Shown here: positions 32,409 to 42,606 of the stretch, in pieces
How the letters are laid out: each line of letters begins with the position of its first letter
Position numbering within the stretch: position 1 is the first letter of the stretch
Source: Ectobius pallidus
Taxonomy: Eukaryota; Arthropoda; Insecta; Blattodea; Ectobiidae
DNA: 64,000 bases
Reading direction: 5' to 3'
NCBI GenBank assembly: GCA_964059195.1
Contig: CAXKWD010000001.1
Coordinates: forward strand, 215,892,484 to 215,956,483
Position numbers and translations under genes: made by a program
The notes under the pieces: model-generated
The model's input: only the letters and a program-made list of their open reading frames with translations
The model's database searches: none
What the model was told of the DNA's origin: nothing

Positions 32409-32589
32409 ATAAGCGAAAAACTAAAAAAAGTCCAACAATTTTGAGGTTTTTGCCCCTCCCCCAAGTTAGCACAGGGTCCTCGAGGTCGAAAACTTAGGAT
32501 AGACATCCTAGAGTACCCCGAAATAACCTGTAAACATTTCATTAACTTCGGAATATTTTCCAGGTAAAAAGTGGATATCGACTGGACTA
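32409..32589 (-). repeat. Right TIR of pogo-like transposon
   Basis: Inverse of 28741-28931, ending ATATCGACTGGACTA. The flanking DNA is unrelated to the left flank. Confidence 0.92.
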
Positions 32590-32906
32590 ATAGGGGATAT
32601 CAGCAGACGGAATGCGAAGTCACGGTCGCTAGCCACTATACCCTCGCGTGATAAATGTGCCATCAAGTTTGTGCAGCGAGCCATGGCACTCATCCTTTCC
32701 GTAAACAAAAGAGATACTGACATCCACCACTCTTGTAACAGTGTGCCCATGCATTAAATATATCATAATTACATACGGGTCTGAGAAAATTTACATACGC
32801 CAGCCCTTCAAGGGTCAAGGTTTCTCATCAGTAGGCCTATGATTAAGTAAATTACATGTAACTTCTTAAACAAGGTCATAATGTTTTCAGCTATTTCACA
32901 ACGTTT
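32590..32906. other. Spacer, nothing recognised
   Basis: No supported gene or repeat between the transposon and the palindromic MITE. Confidence 0.4.
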
Positions 32907-33098
32907 TATGCCGGTTGTCGACCAAGAGCTAAGCTAAGTTAGTTTAGCTTAGCTCACATACAGTGCGGGATTTCAATATTATGTAGTTGTTCCGACAAAA
33001 CTACATACGAAATCCGGCACAACTCTATATGAAATCCCTCACTGTATGTGAGCTAAGCTAAACTAACTTAGCTTAGCGCTTGGTCGACAACCGGCATA
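32907..33098. mobile_element. Palindromic MITE 'P', copy 1
   Basis: The ends TATGCCGGTTGTCGACCAAG and its inverse, followed by repeated AGCTAAGCTAA motifs, pair along nearly the whole 192 bp; a full hairpin is expected. TA borders both ends. Copies lie at 44521-44692 and 53507-53747. Confidence 0.85.
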
Positions 33099-33404
33099 AT
33101 ACCAGACTCAGCGATGGAAGCTATAGGCCAACTGCGTGTATGCGAAGGAATTCGGTAGACAGTAGAAACATATTTCTTTAACAGCTGGTGAGCATAATAG
33201 AGACTCTGGCAAACTTTTATTCAAGATTATTACTGAACTTTATTTTTCTCCAATGAAGGTGATATTATAATAAAATATTTATCTTTCTTTATCTTAGTTT
33301 TACCTCTCCCTTTTACGATTTAAGCGACCCAAGAGACCCGAGCCTTACAGGGCCGCGACCTGTCGGGAGAGGGATTATCTTTGGATCACATACATACTTT
33401 TTTG
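33099..33404. other. Spacer, nothing recognised
   Basis: About 300 bp without a supported feature. Confidence 0.4.
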
Positions 33405-33540
33405 ACCAGACAAGGACATGGAGGGCCTCCCCGGATGAGTGATTAGCCCAATGCCGGGGCCACCTCCGAGATAACACAAACACATAGGACGAAACACACC
33501 AATCACCAGGCTTTAAAACTTAGTGCCCGAACCCAGAGAG
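33405..33540 (+). mobile_element. SINE fragment sharing a 3' tail with the SINE at 34.2 kb
   Basis: AGGGCCTCCCCGGATGAGTG leads to a tail CAGGCTTTAAAACTTAGTGC. The same tail occurs in inverse orientation at 34230-34262, so two SINE-like units face each other around the hairpin at 33904. Confidence 0.5.
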
Positions 33541-33903
33541 GGAGTTGATTCCGGTTACCAACAACCTGAGTATAGGGGGTGGAGAGTGATTGCGTAGGCT
33601 GATAAGACAATCATTGATAGTAGTACCGAGAAGTGAATTCGCTCGTAATACGGTGCCTCTCAAATTGGTCAACAGTGTACCTTGTCATTGTGCGTGTTTA
33701 AATTTATAATACGTGTTCGGCATGCCGAAAGTAAAGTGTTCTAAAACGCAAACATAGGCCTATATTGAAACATTTGGGAGGGACTATTATACACAAACAG
33801 GAGAAAGTATCGTTTTGCATGCTTGCAATGTGAGTTTAGATAATGAGAAATTATTTTGTGGTCTTCCTATATCTGTATTGCGGTTTGTTTACTATCACGT
33901 GAA

Positions 33904-34171
33904 CTACACTTGGATTCAGGGTAGGAACATAGTGTAGGAGATGTACCTGCAACTCAACGTTGCAATACACAACCGCTGTCTCACTCACTCCCTTTCATTC
34001 TGTAGACAAGGAATGGGGAAAGCCGGCAACCTGCCTGTGAACCAGTTGCCGGCTTGCCCCATTCCTTGTCAACAGAATGAAAGGGAGTGAGTGAGACAGC
34101 GGTTGTTTATTGCAACGTTGAGTTCCAGGTACATCTCCTACACTATGTTCCTACCCTGAATCCAAGTGTAG
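33904..34171. repeat. 268-bp near-perfect palindrome
   Basis: Arms 33904-34030 and 34043-34171 pair with few mismatches (anchors CTACACTTGGATTCAGGGTA, CAACGTTGCAATA, CAAGGAATGGGG, GCCGGCAAC). The spacer is about 12 bases. No clear target duplication. It may be a foldback MITE. Confidence 0.85.
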
Positions 34172-34229
34172 CATAGGTAGCTAGGGCATACGCCGAGCAA
34201 AGTCTGTACAGTACGGTTGCTGTTAACAT

Positions 34230-34485
34230 ATTCGATCGGGCACTAAGTTTTAAAGCCTGCCAATCACACACACTCCAAACAAGGCGAGGATGGGATGAAG
34301 ATGATGATGGCCAAATGATATCTGGGGACCACAAGGGCCTAAAGTTACCCGACATTTGTCTCACAGGCGAGGGAAAACCCCAGAAAAAAATCCCAACTAG
34401 GTAAATTGTCCCAACCAGGAATCGAACCCGGGCCCGCTGCGTGAGAGGAGCGAACTCATCTTCTACGCCACAGCGGTGGACATAA
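34230..34485 (-). mobile_element. tRNA-derived SINE, minus copy
   Basis: The complement begins CCACCGCTGTGGCGTAGAAG and includes the B box GGGTTCGATTCCTGG, then CCCTCGCCTGTGAGAC, and ends in the tail TTTAAAACTTAGTGCCCG. A 116-codon frame through it is repeat sequence, not a gene. Confidence 0.75.
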
Positions 34486-35463
34486 AAGTACAATATTCCT
34501 TATATTATAGAATACCCTGGATTAAAGATATAAAAGTAACTTAGGCCTACTTCTTTTTTTACGTCTATGATTAAAATTCCAGCAGAACGTTCCTGAAGCT
34601 AAAATGTTTTTAGGCTATATCCTTAATCTTGTGTATAATAATTAAAAAAAGAAATAAATTATAAAAAACAAACAGTGCGTTAAAATTGCATGTTATCTTA
34701 GTTAATCTTTATAGGCTATAGATAATAGATCATTATTACCAGTCAAGTAATTTTTTGGGCAATTTTTATGTCACTTTCGGCAATTTTGGTCATGTTTCAG
34801 TGGAGGTAGAGAGGAGCCTTTCCAAGTACAAATCGTTGCATTGAGACATCAGACAATCGTTTTTATTTGAGAATCTCCGCCAAGTGTTCCTAGTTCATTT
34901 TAATTCAGGCATATTATAAACACCACAACAGTCTGTCTTTTAGCAATGAAGAATTTTTTCTTTCTTTTTAAGAGGTGCATATTATCTATGGGCAATTTGA
35001 TGGTCATGTCAGTTGAAAAAGGGTGTCCAAGTAACAAAATATTAACAGTAATTGTTTTAGTAACAAAATAAGTTCGTTTTATATTGCAAATCCGTATATA
35101 ACGCACTGACATCCAATAAATTGTTTTAGGAATTCACTACTTTAAAAAAAAAACTAATTATAAGTAATAATGGTAAACTTATTGGTCTTTTTTTCAATTT
35201 TGGGTCATTTTTCACTATTTTATGGTAATTAAATGCCTTGCCCAATTATTATATTATCATTTATCATTCTCAGTGAAACACCACTTACATTCAAACTTAC
35301 GACGACGGAATTTGTAGCACATAAATATGCTTTGGTAAATCTTTTCACGTGCAGAACTACTGACTTGCGAAGTACATCTAATAGAGACTGGATGTTTGAA
35401 TGGCCCAATTTGTCAGGGTGACAATCCCATTCAAGGAGAATTTCCTTACAGAGTCAAATAAGC
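34486..35463. other. AT-rich spacer
   Basis: Nearly 1 kb without recognised repeat or coding feature. Short frames at 34900-35112 and 35233-35421 have no support. Confidence 0.4.
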
Positions 35464-36004
35464 TTGTAAATATGCTTGAGTGGTGATCTGCATATGTAAA
35501 GGAGTCCAACACACAACTCAGAAACATTGTAAACATATGATGCTTGTGTTGTCTTCATGTCGCTTACTCTTCGGGAAGAACATAATCTGAGAGTGTTCGA
35601 AAACAGGGGGCTTAGGAAAATATTTGGGTCTAAGAGAGATGAAAATGGGGACTGGAGAAAACTGCATAACAACGAGCTACATAACCTGTACTATTCACTG
35701 GATACAGTAAGGATAATTAAATCACGGATGAAATGGGCTGAACATGGGAGAGGAAAGACATATCTCAAAAGTATTGACTGGGAGACCCGAAGGGAAAAGA
35801 CCACTTGGAAGACCTATAGACGTAGTGGGAGGACAATATTAGGATTTAAGGGAAGTAGGGTTTGTGAGGAATGATTTAATGGAATTGAATGGCGAGCTCA
35901 GGTAAGCACGGCAACGAACATTCGGGTTCCACAAAATAGATAATATTCCTTTAGCTTACTGACGAATTGTCTATTGCCATTGAGTAAGTCAGTAAGTCAG
36001 TAAG
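35464..36004 (+). pseudogene. LINE RT C-terminal fragment, tandem copy 1
   Basis: Encodes MSLTLREEHNLRVFENRGLR, KIFGSKRDENGDWRKLHN and a frameshifted GRPRRRW-type tail, the same domain as at 12510-13830. The 3' tail GAATTGTCTATTGCCATTGA ends in (GTAAGTCA)n. The whole 541-bp unit is followed at once by a second copy. Polymerase motifs are absent. Confidence 0.85.
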
Positions 36005-36541
36005 TTGTAAATATGCTTGAGTGGTGATCTGCATATGTAAAGGAGTCCAACACACAACTCAGAAACATTGTAAACATATGATGCTTGTGTTGTCTTCATG
36101 TCGCTTACTCTTCGGGAAGAACATAATCTGAGAGTGTTCGAAAACAGGGGGCTTAGGAAAATATTTGGGTCTAAGAGAGATGAAAATGGGGACTGGAGAA
36201 AACTGCATAACAACGAGCTACATAACCTGTACTATTCACTGGATACAGTAAGGATAATTAAATCACGGATGAAATGGGCTGAACATGGGAGAGGAAAGAC
36301 ATATCTCAAAAGTATTGACTGGGAGACCCGAAGGGAAAAGACCACTTGGAAGACCTATAGACGTAGTGGGAGGACAATATTAGGATTTAAGGGAAGTAGG
36401 GTTTGTGAGGAATGATTTAATGGAATTGAATGGCGAGCTCAGGTAAGCACGGCAACGAACATTCGGGTTCCACAAAATAGATAATATTCCTTTAGCTTAC
36501 TGACGAATTGTCTATTGCCATTGAGTAAGTCAGTAAGTTGC
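36005..36541 (+). pseudogene. LINE RT C-terminal fragment, tandem copy 2
   Basis: Identical by eye to the preceding unit, including both 105-residue frames, apart from one fewer GTAAGTCA unit at the end. It is a young tandem duplication or an assembly artefact. Confidence 0.85.
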
Positions 36542-36719
36542 CTTCATTATTGAATCAAACTGGACTGGGGAGCTCCTAACATTTTTTTTTCCGGTATATA
36601 CTGTAATAATATCACAAATAATTCATTCACAAAATCATAATCACTAATGCAACAAAACTAGTTTTTCGTTTGACCACACTAGGCCTATAATACATTTATT
36701 TCATTCCACGTAACAGTAT

Positions 36720-37030
36720 CTCAATGACATGCATTCGGGAGGTTCAAATCCCGTAGCCGTCAAATTTGACATGGGTTTTTTCATGGTTTCCCCAGTCGTA
36801 AAGGCAAATGCCGAATTGTATATTTACATACCATGAAACATCCTCACCATTTCATCCTGTATCAGATCCATTTAAATTAACATCAGTTGAAATTTACTCC
36901 ATTAAATACACCGACAGTAGAAACAATTGACAATCAATAGTTCCATGGCCTACCCTACTGTACAGACACGGATCCCGTACTCCTGATATGGCCTCGCAGC
37001 TAAAAGGAGTATAAACACAGCTGAAATAAA
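36720..37030 (+). mobile_element. tRNA-related SINE
   Basis: Starts near GACATGCATTCGGGAGG with GGTTCAAATCCCGTAGCC, then CCAGTCGTAAAGGCAAATGC, and ends GCTAAAAGGAGTATAAACA. Matches minus copies at 27690-28010 and 61490-61770. Confidence 0.65.
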
Positions 37031-37487
37031 TACTTATAAGTATTTAGAAGACCTTGAATGTCGGAATATTTAAATGCTCAAAACAATTTTCTTTCCCTTT
37101 AAACACACGAGTAATGGAAGACAAAGAATAAACGGCTGCAGGCTTAGCAGCTGTCCAGCAGATGTTCCAGTGCGCTCATCACCTGCCACTCTCTCTGCTC
37201 CACAATCACTGCCCCATATCTGTTACCTACAGGTATTTGTACTGCCTCAACAATACACCTGCCATTTCAAAATGGTTTGTCCCTAGATGGATGATAGGAG
37301 GCGCGACCAGGAAGTAAGATTCCCTGGGACCGTTTACAGAAACAAAACACAATTACATGAACATATTTATTGCAACAGATACCGCAAGTGTTCAGCTATT
37401 TTTCAACATATTGGCCATCGGAATTGAGACATTTTCCATAAGTGTGACCAACTTTTTTAATGCTTGTGTCGTAGAAATCTGCCGCCT

Positions 37488-38018
37488 AGTTGTAGGCCTA
37501 GTTTGTCTTGAATTTGTAGTCAAGTTATGGAGAAGAAATTGGAAGACAAGTTTAAATTGCAAGTAAGATTATAGTATACGGTACAAGAAATAAACTACGG
37601 ACCTCATCATTGCATTAATTGTTTTCTTTGCAGTCCGGCAGGGGTTAGTATATTCTGTAAGAAATTGAACCTCATGTAATTAGGCCTAAAGGGTTTTACA
37701 TATCGGAATTTGTTGTCTATTAAACTTAAGTTATCGACATCAACATTTAAAAATATCTAGTATTCTTGTGACAAAGATTTTGTGATTTTGAAATTGTGAA
37801 ATAACGAATCACTCTGATTCAGTTATTAAGAAAAAGTCACATTTGCCATCAAAGGAATTTTAGTCATAACAAAATTTATGTTAGATTTTTAGGACATAAG
37901 CCTATTGCTGTCTTGAATGTGTTTTTGATAGGTTTATAGATTTCTGAGAGCTACTTATTGTGTTTCAATCCACATAGGCTATAAGCAGTGGGACCAGTAT
38001 CGTACAAGTCTGCCGCCT
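37488..38018. mobile_element. ~530-bp insertion in the mariner remnant
   Basis: TCTGCCGCCT occurs at 37478-37487 and 38009-38018, and joining across the block restores continuous mariner sequence (CTGCCGCC then TGGGATTTGAACC). The insert contains no recognised ORF. The 10-bp repeat suggests retroposition. Confidence 0.6.
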
Positions 38019-38132
38019 GGGATTTGAACCAATGTGTGACAACCACCTTCGCTTCTCTGTCATTATTTATCATTTCGTGAGATGTAAGAAAAGGTGGAAA
38101 TCACTGGGAACGAGGTCCGGGCTTTAGGGTGA

Positions 38133-38411
38133 ATTTTTAAACAGCTCCCAGCCGAACTTCTGCAGGAGACTTGCAAGGAGGTGTTTAAACATCCACCCTA
38201 CAACCCGGACCTCGCTCCCAGTGATTTCCATATTTTCCTACACCTCAAGAAATGGCAGGAAATTACAGAGAATGACAGAGAGGCGGAAATGTTTATCACA
38301 CAGTGGTTCAAATCCCTGGCGGCAGCTTCTACGACACGGGTGTTCAAAAGTTGGTTCCACGATATGATAAATGTTTCAATTCCGGTGGCAAATATGTTGA
38401 AAAATAGCTGA
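38133..38411 (+). pseudogene. mariner transposase C-terminal fragment
   Basis: The frame reads LLQETCKEVFKHPPYNPDLA, PSDFHIFLHLKKW and about 60 more residues to a stop at 38409. HPPY.PDLAPSDFH is the hallmark around the third catalytic Asp of mariner (DD34D) transposases. Everything upstream, including the first two Asp residues and the DNA-binding domain, is missing. It was produced by the inverted rearrangement described for 37295-38509. Confidence 0.88.
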
Positions 38412-38513
38412 ACATTGCTGTATCGGTTGGAATAAATATGACCATGAAATTGTGTTTTGTTTCTGCAAACGGCCCCAGGGAAACTTACTTTGTGGACGCG
38501 CCTCGTATCTAAA

Positions 38514-38880
38514 TTTAAAAACAAAGCTCTTTTGATAGGAAAGTGAAAGCATACCTTTAAAACGATCAATGTTAGAGCAGATGGTGAAAATTTATTTGTA
38601 AAATATTCCAGTGTGTTTTTTTCCATCCAATAATAATTTGGAGACCCCTGCCCTAGACGGATGGAGTAAATTACCGCTAGAGATACTCTGCAATTCCCCT
38701 ACATATAAGGCGTGATGCAGTAGCGGTGTGGGTTCGCGTCGTGATGAGGTTGTTACAGGTAATTGTGACAATGTCCATGAAGACGCACACCGCCCTGAAC
38801 CAGTTTCAACTCTCGTGACATCTCTCTTCCTTCGTACACCTACTTTGTTGCCCGGTTTCTATAAACTCGCGAAACACCTA
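38514..38880. other. Spacer, nothing recognised
   Basis: No supported feature. Confidence 0.4.
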
Positions 38881-39100
38881 TGGGTAAATTATCCAATGGA
38901 CAGAATTTACACAAGAATTTAAAGGTAACAATCACATACGCTTATGGCGAGTTTCTAGATAAATGTCCTCTGGGTAAATATGAAAATGACAGAAAAAATG
39001 TTCCTACAAACTCGGGCTAGATCTTTCCAAGGGTAAATCGTCGGGTTAATTTATCCTTTCATGGATGGCTGGATAAAATTTAACCTCTTATAGGATCAAT
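38881..39100 (+). repeat. ~220-bp direct repeat, copy 1
   Basis: GTAAATTATCCAATGGA, CACATACGCTTATGGCGAGT, AGATCTTTCCAAGGGTAAAT and CATGGATGGCTGGATAAAAT recur in the same order at 39246-39472, about 365 bp downstream. No coding sense. Confidence 0.8.
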
Positions 39101-39245
39101 AATAATTTAAACAGTGAGAATCAAAGCCTTCTGAATTAAATTAACTGTACAACTCCAAGGCCTTCCTCATTATATCACTGTGCTAGACCCAACTCAATAT
39201 TATATCCTTTATATAATATAGCTTTACTGTGTAAACTTCCAATCT

Positions 39246-39472
39246 ATGAGTAAATTATCCAATGGATAACTTTTACAAACTCAAATATTTTAAAGATAAC
39301 AATCACATACGCTTATGGCGAGTTTATAGATAAATGTCCTCTGGGTAAATATGAAAATGACAGATAAAGAGTTTCTACAACCTCGGGTTAGATCTTTCCA
39401 AGGGTAAATCGCTGGGTTAATTTAACCTTTCATGGATGGCTGGATAAAATTTAACCTCTCATAGGATCAATA
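39246..39472 (+). repeat. ~220-bp direct repeat, copy 2
   Basis: Second copy of 38881-39100 with a small number of substitutions. The sequence between the copies is unrelated. Confidence 0.8.
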
Positions 39473-39784
39473 TGGCGGACGTACACAACCGATTATAATT
39501 CCTGTAAAATTCAGTTTTAGAAGCCCTGAGATGATTTGTAGCGTTGACTTGGTTTCTACCTGACAGGATAGGCTTATCAAAATTTATATACATATAAACC
39601 ACTCGTTAATGATGCAAGTAATTTTTGTACACACTGTATTCATGCATTAATAATTTTTCGTTTGTAGTATACTGTGCATTGATATATATTAATCTACTAT
39701 ATTATTTATATTAATCTACTATACCCCCTAAACACGAGCTTTGCTCATATAGGTGCATACCTTACATTTTAAATGCTAAATTAG

Positions 39785-41015
39785 AAGTAGTATTTTCTGT
39801 TGGTTTTATTAAGTGCCAGTATGGTACTTTATGAGATTGTGTGGTGGACGAAAAAATGTCTGTCCGTCTGTCTGTCTGTCCGTGTGTCTGTACGCACGAT
39901 AACTCAAATAAGCTTTTTCCTATTTTCATGAAACTTGGAAAACACATTTATAATGTCCATGGGAAGAACCCTATTGATATTGAACCAAATCGGTTCACCG
40001 GTACCGGAGTAATGCCCAATTTAGTGCCTATATTAATAGATTATGGCGCCTTTCTAATAGAAAGGCGCCATCACTCAAATACGCTGTATCGGATTTCCAT
40101 GAAACTTGGTATACCCATTTATGACGTCCATGAGAAGTGCCCTATTGAAGTTGAACCTAATCTGTTGACCGGTACCGGAGTAAAACCCAATTTAGTGTCT
40201 ACTTTAAAGGCGCAATAACTCAAATACGCTTTATCGGATATTTATGAAACTTCGTATACGCATTTATAATGTCCATGGGAAGACGTTTATTGATATTGGA
40301 CCAAATCGGTTGGCCAGTACCGGAATAATGCCCAATTTAGTGTTTTTATGTTAATATATAAGAAGTCGCGATAACTCAAATATGCTTCATTGGATTTTCC
40401 TGAAATTTTGTATACCCATTTATAATGTACGTGGAAAGACGTCTACTGATATTGGACCAAATCGGTAGACCGGTACCGGAGTAAAACCCAATTTAGTGTA
40501 TATTTTAAAGACGCGGTAACTCAAATACGCTTTACCGGATTTTTATGAAACTTGGTATACACATTTATAATGTCCATGGGAAGACGTCTATTCATAATGG
40601 ATAAAATCGGTTGACCTGTTTCGGAGTAATGCTCAATTTAGTGCCTATTTTATGGCAATATACGTATTCGAAAGAATTTATATAAAAAAAATGAAAATCA
40701 GTTATCTTGACAACATAGCCTATTGTTTTACTGTGATGTTATAAGGCCTTGGAATTTAAAATACAGGTAGCTATGACAAAAAACATATTGATTTACATGC
40801 GCTTATCCAACTAGACCGTTAAAATGACCCAGGTGGCCGAGATGGTAGACCTTTCTTCTTCCGTAAGCCCTGCTTAATGAATAAATCTGGAGCTTAACTT
40901 GGAAATCAATTTTAAAAAAAAACATATTCTGCATATCATAATTGCAGTCATAACTCATTAAACAAAAACATACTGGCACTTTGTTACATCAGTTTACCTG
41001 ATTTTATTTGTTTTT
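39785..41015 (+). repeat. Repeat R, expanded copy
   Basis: The 5' part contains a CTGTC/CCGTC-rich run (39858-39890), then five tandem units, then the 3' body ending CAGTTTACCTGATTTTATTT. Other copies have one unit. A short insertion at about 40821-40855 (AGGTGGCCGAGATGGTAGAC) resembles a tRNA A-box region. Confidence 0.75.
39900..40655 (+). repeat. Five tandem ~150-bp units inside repeat R
   Basis: AACTCAAATA-type starts occur near 39901, 40073, 40217, 40371 and 40518. Each unit has CATGAAACTTGGTATAC, CATTTATAATGTCCATG and a CCGGTACCGGAGTAA-type core. Unit lengths are about 145-172 bp. Confidence 0.85.
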
Positions 41016-41276
41016 TACTTGTACTAAATGTGAAAAAATGTAAGTAATGTACTGTAATAAATAATAAAATAAAAATAAATAAATAAAATAAAAATAAATG
41101 TATTATTTAACCATTTATGCAATAATTTTGCAACACGACTGTACATTATTATTACTCTCAGAGTTTTGAAAATTAAGTATTAAAAACTTTAATAATATCA
41201 AATATTCCATATCTTATTTTGTTTAAACTTATCTCTGTCTTATTTTAATATTTACTTTGAGTTATATAGACTATTT

Positions 41277-41523
41277 GGTCGGTACAACGCCAAAGTGAAC
41301 TAAGCGCCAATTGTCAAAGTATAGACTATTGGTAGTTCATGGTGCAGATTTTGATATCCTACGGTCTGCAATAACGAACTAAGCGATACTACGATAGTAA
41401 AATCAGTTGAGAAAAAAGGAAATTTCGTTTTGATCAAGATTTTTTTACAACACTCAAACTTCAACTTCAGTTTTCTCAAAATATGGAGTTTGGCGCTTAG
41501 TTCACTTTGGCGTTGTACCGACC
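41277..41523. mobile_element. 247-bp MITE with 34-bp TIRs
   Basis: Left GGTCGGTACAACGCCAAAGT.. continues through GAACTAAGCGCCAA, and the exact inverse closes the right end. ATTT at 41273-41276 and 41524-41527 may be the target duplication. No coding content. Confidence 0.8.
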
Positions 41524-41757
41524 ATTTATTATTGTTATTATCATTATTAAGCAAATTAAATCCACGAAGTATGGCGAAATTTGTTGTATTGTGCGAAATG
41601 TCTAAATAAGCGACCCTTCCATAAAAAAGACCCTTCCATATGTAAATCGAGACATGTGTACAAAAATTTGATTCAAAATCGTATTTTTCACCTTAATTAT
41701 TTATAGCGTATTATCCTTGATATTATTTCTACAAGAGGCAGGTTAAACTACGAATAA

Positions 41758-41763
41758 GAAATA

Positions 41764-41795
<32 letters not shown>

Positions 41796-41797
41796 AG
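41758..41797 (+). repeat. (AAAG)n microsatellite
   Basis: About nine AAAG units. Confidence 0.9.
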
Positions 41798-41887
41798 ATA
41801 TTTTATTTCACAAAAAACCCACACAAAATAGTAGGAAGTTTACCCATATCAGCAATTTTATTTTACCAAAAAAAATATGGTCCCTCA

Positions 41888-42245
41888 TACGACGAGCTTC
41901 ACTGAATATAGTAAGTGTAATTAAATCGCGAAGGATGAAATGGGCTGGACATGTTGCGCGCATGGGGGAGGAAAGACATACCTCAAAAATATTGACTGGG
42001 AGACCCGAAGGGAAAATACCGCTTGGAAGACCTAGACGTAGGTGGGAGGACAATATTAGGATAGATTTAAGGGAAGTAGTTTTGCGAGGATTTTCGGATG
42101 GAGTTAGCACAGAATAGGGTTGAATGGCGAGCTCAGGTAAGCGCGGCAATGAACCATCGGATTTCATAAAACAGATCATATTTCTTTAGCTTGCTTAGGA
42201 ATTGTCTATTGCCACTAAGTAAGTAAGTAAGTTGTAAGTAAGTAA
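41888..42245 (+). pseudogene. LINE RT C-terminal fragment
   Basis: Encodes MKWAGHVARMGEERHTSKIL, TGRPEGKIPLGRPRRRWEDN and IRIDLREV before a frameshift. It then has the LINE 3' tail TTAGGAATTGTCTATTGCC and a (AAGT)n tail at about 42218-42252. Same family as 12.5, 35.5, 36.0 and 62.7 kb. Confidence 0.85.
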
Positions 42246-42606
42246 GTAAGTTACTTGAAAAGCAGTTATAGCCATTTCTAACATCTTATTTAGCCATTTT
42301 TAGGTTCTATAAGATTGGCCTATGTGACTGCCAGGACAATGAAACAGATAATTATGTTAAAAAAACACAGTTAGCTAGCAAGGAACAAAGTAGTTTAAAA
42401 CCCAAAACCTAGACATTATCATGACGTCACACACATAAGACAGTTATCTGTTTAAAAAGCCAGCAGCAGAGGTTGAAGACCTTAATGAATGATTCAAGCA
42501 ATTTCAGAGTCCAGCTGTGTATAACATGACTCACCTTATCAGGTAGAAACATGCAATTCCTGCATACTGTTTCAATTTCAATGGCAAGCAAAGAGACCAT
42601 TACCAC

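Larger units (their letters stand above)
28743..32587 (+). mobile_element. Complete pogo/Tigger-like DNA transposon
   Basis: The element is 3.85 kb, flanked by TA at 28741-28742 and 32588-32589, and begins GTCCAGTCGATAT with its inverse at the right end. TIRs extend about 185 bp with few mismatches. It contains a TATA box, a probable 5'-UTR intron, one uninterrupted transposase gene and repeated subterminal iterons. TA duplication and the DDD transposase place it in Tc1/mariner-pogo. Matching TIRs and an intact gene suggest recent activity. Confidence 0.9.
37295..38509. mobile_element. Head-to-head mariner remnant (foldback)
   Basis: The left end ATAGGAGGCGCGACCAGG and the inverse of the right end (ATACGAGGCGCGTCCAC) both lead into the mariner 3' UTR and C-terminal transposase sequence. 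The left half reads on the minus strand and the right half on the plus strand. They meet near 38125, where ACCTCGCTCCCAGTGATTTCC and its inverse both occur. The left half is interrupted by 37488-38018. This is two 3' ends of one mariner joined in inverse orientation. Confidence 0.75.

Noticed and set aside
34143..34493. 116-codon minus-strand frame
   Set aside because: Lies across a palindrome arm and a SINE; the tRNA-like B box explains the sequence.
39841..40218. 125-codon frame in repeat R, with related frames at 5483-5671 and 59895-60122
   Set aside because: The frames recur because the repeat recurs; they are built on CTGTC microsatellite and ~150-bp units, show no domain, and start at different places. 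Treated as repeat sequence.
39900..40655. Regular ~150-bp spacing suggested a CRISPR-like array
   Set aside because: Whole units repeat, with no short repeat/unique spacer structure, and the genome is eukaryotic.
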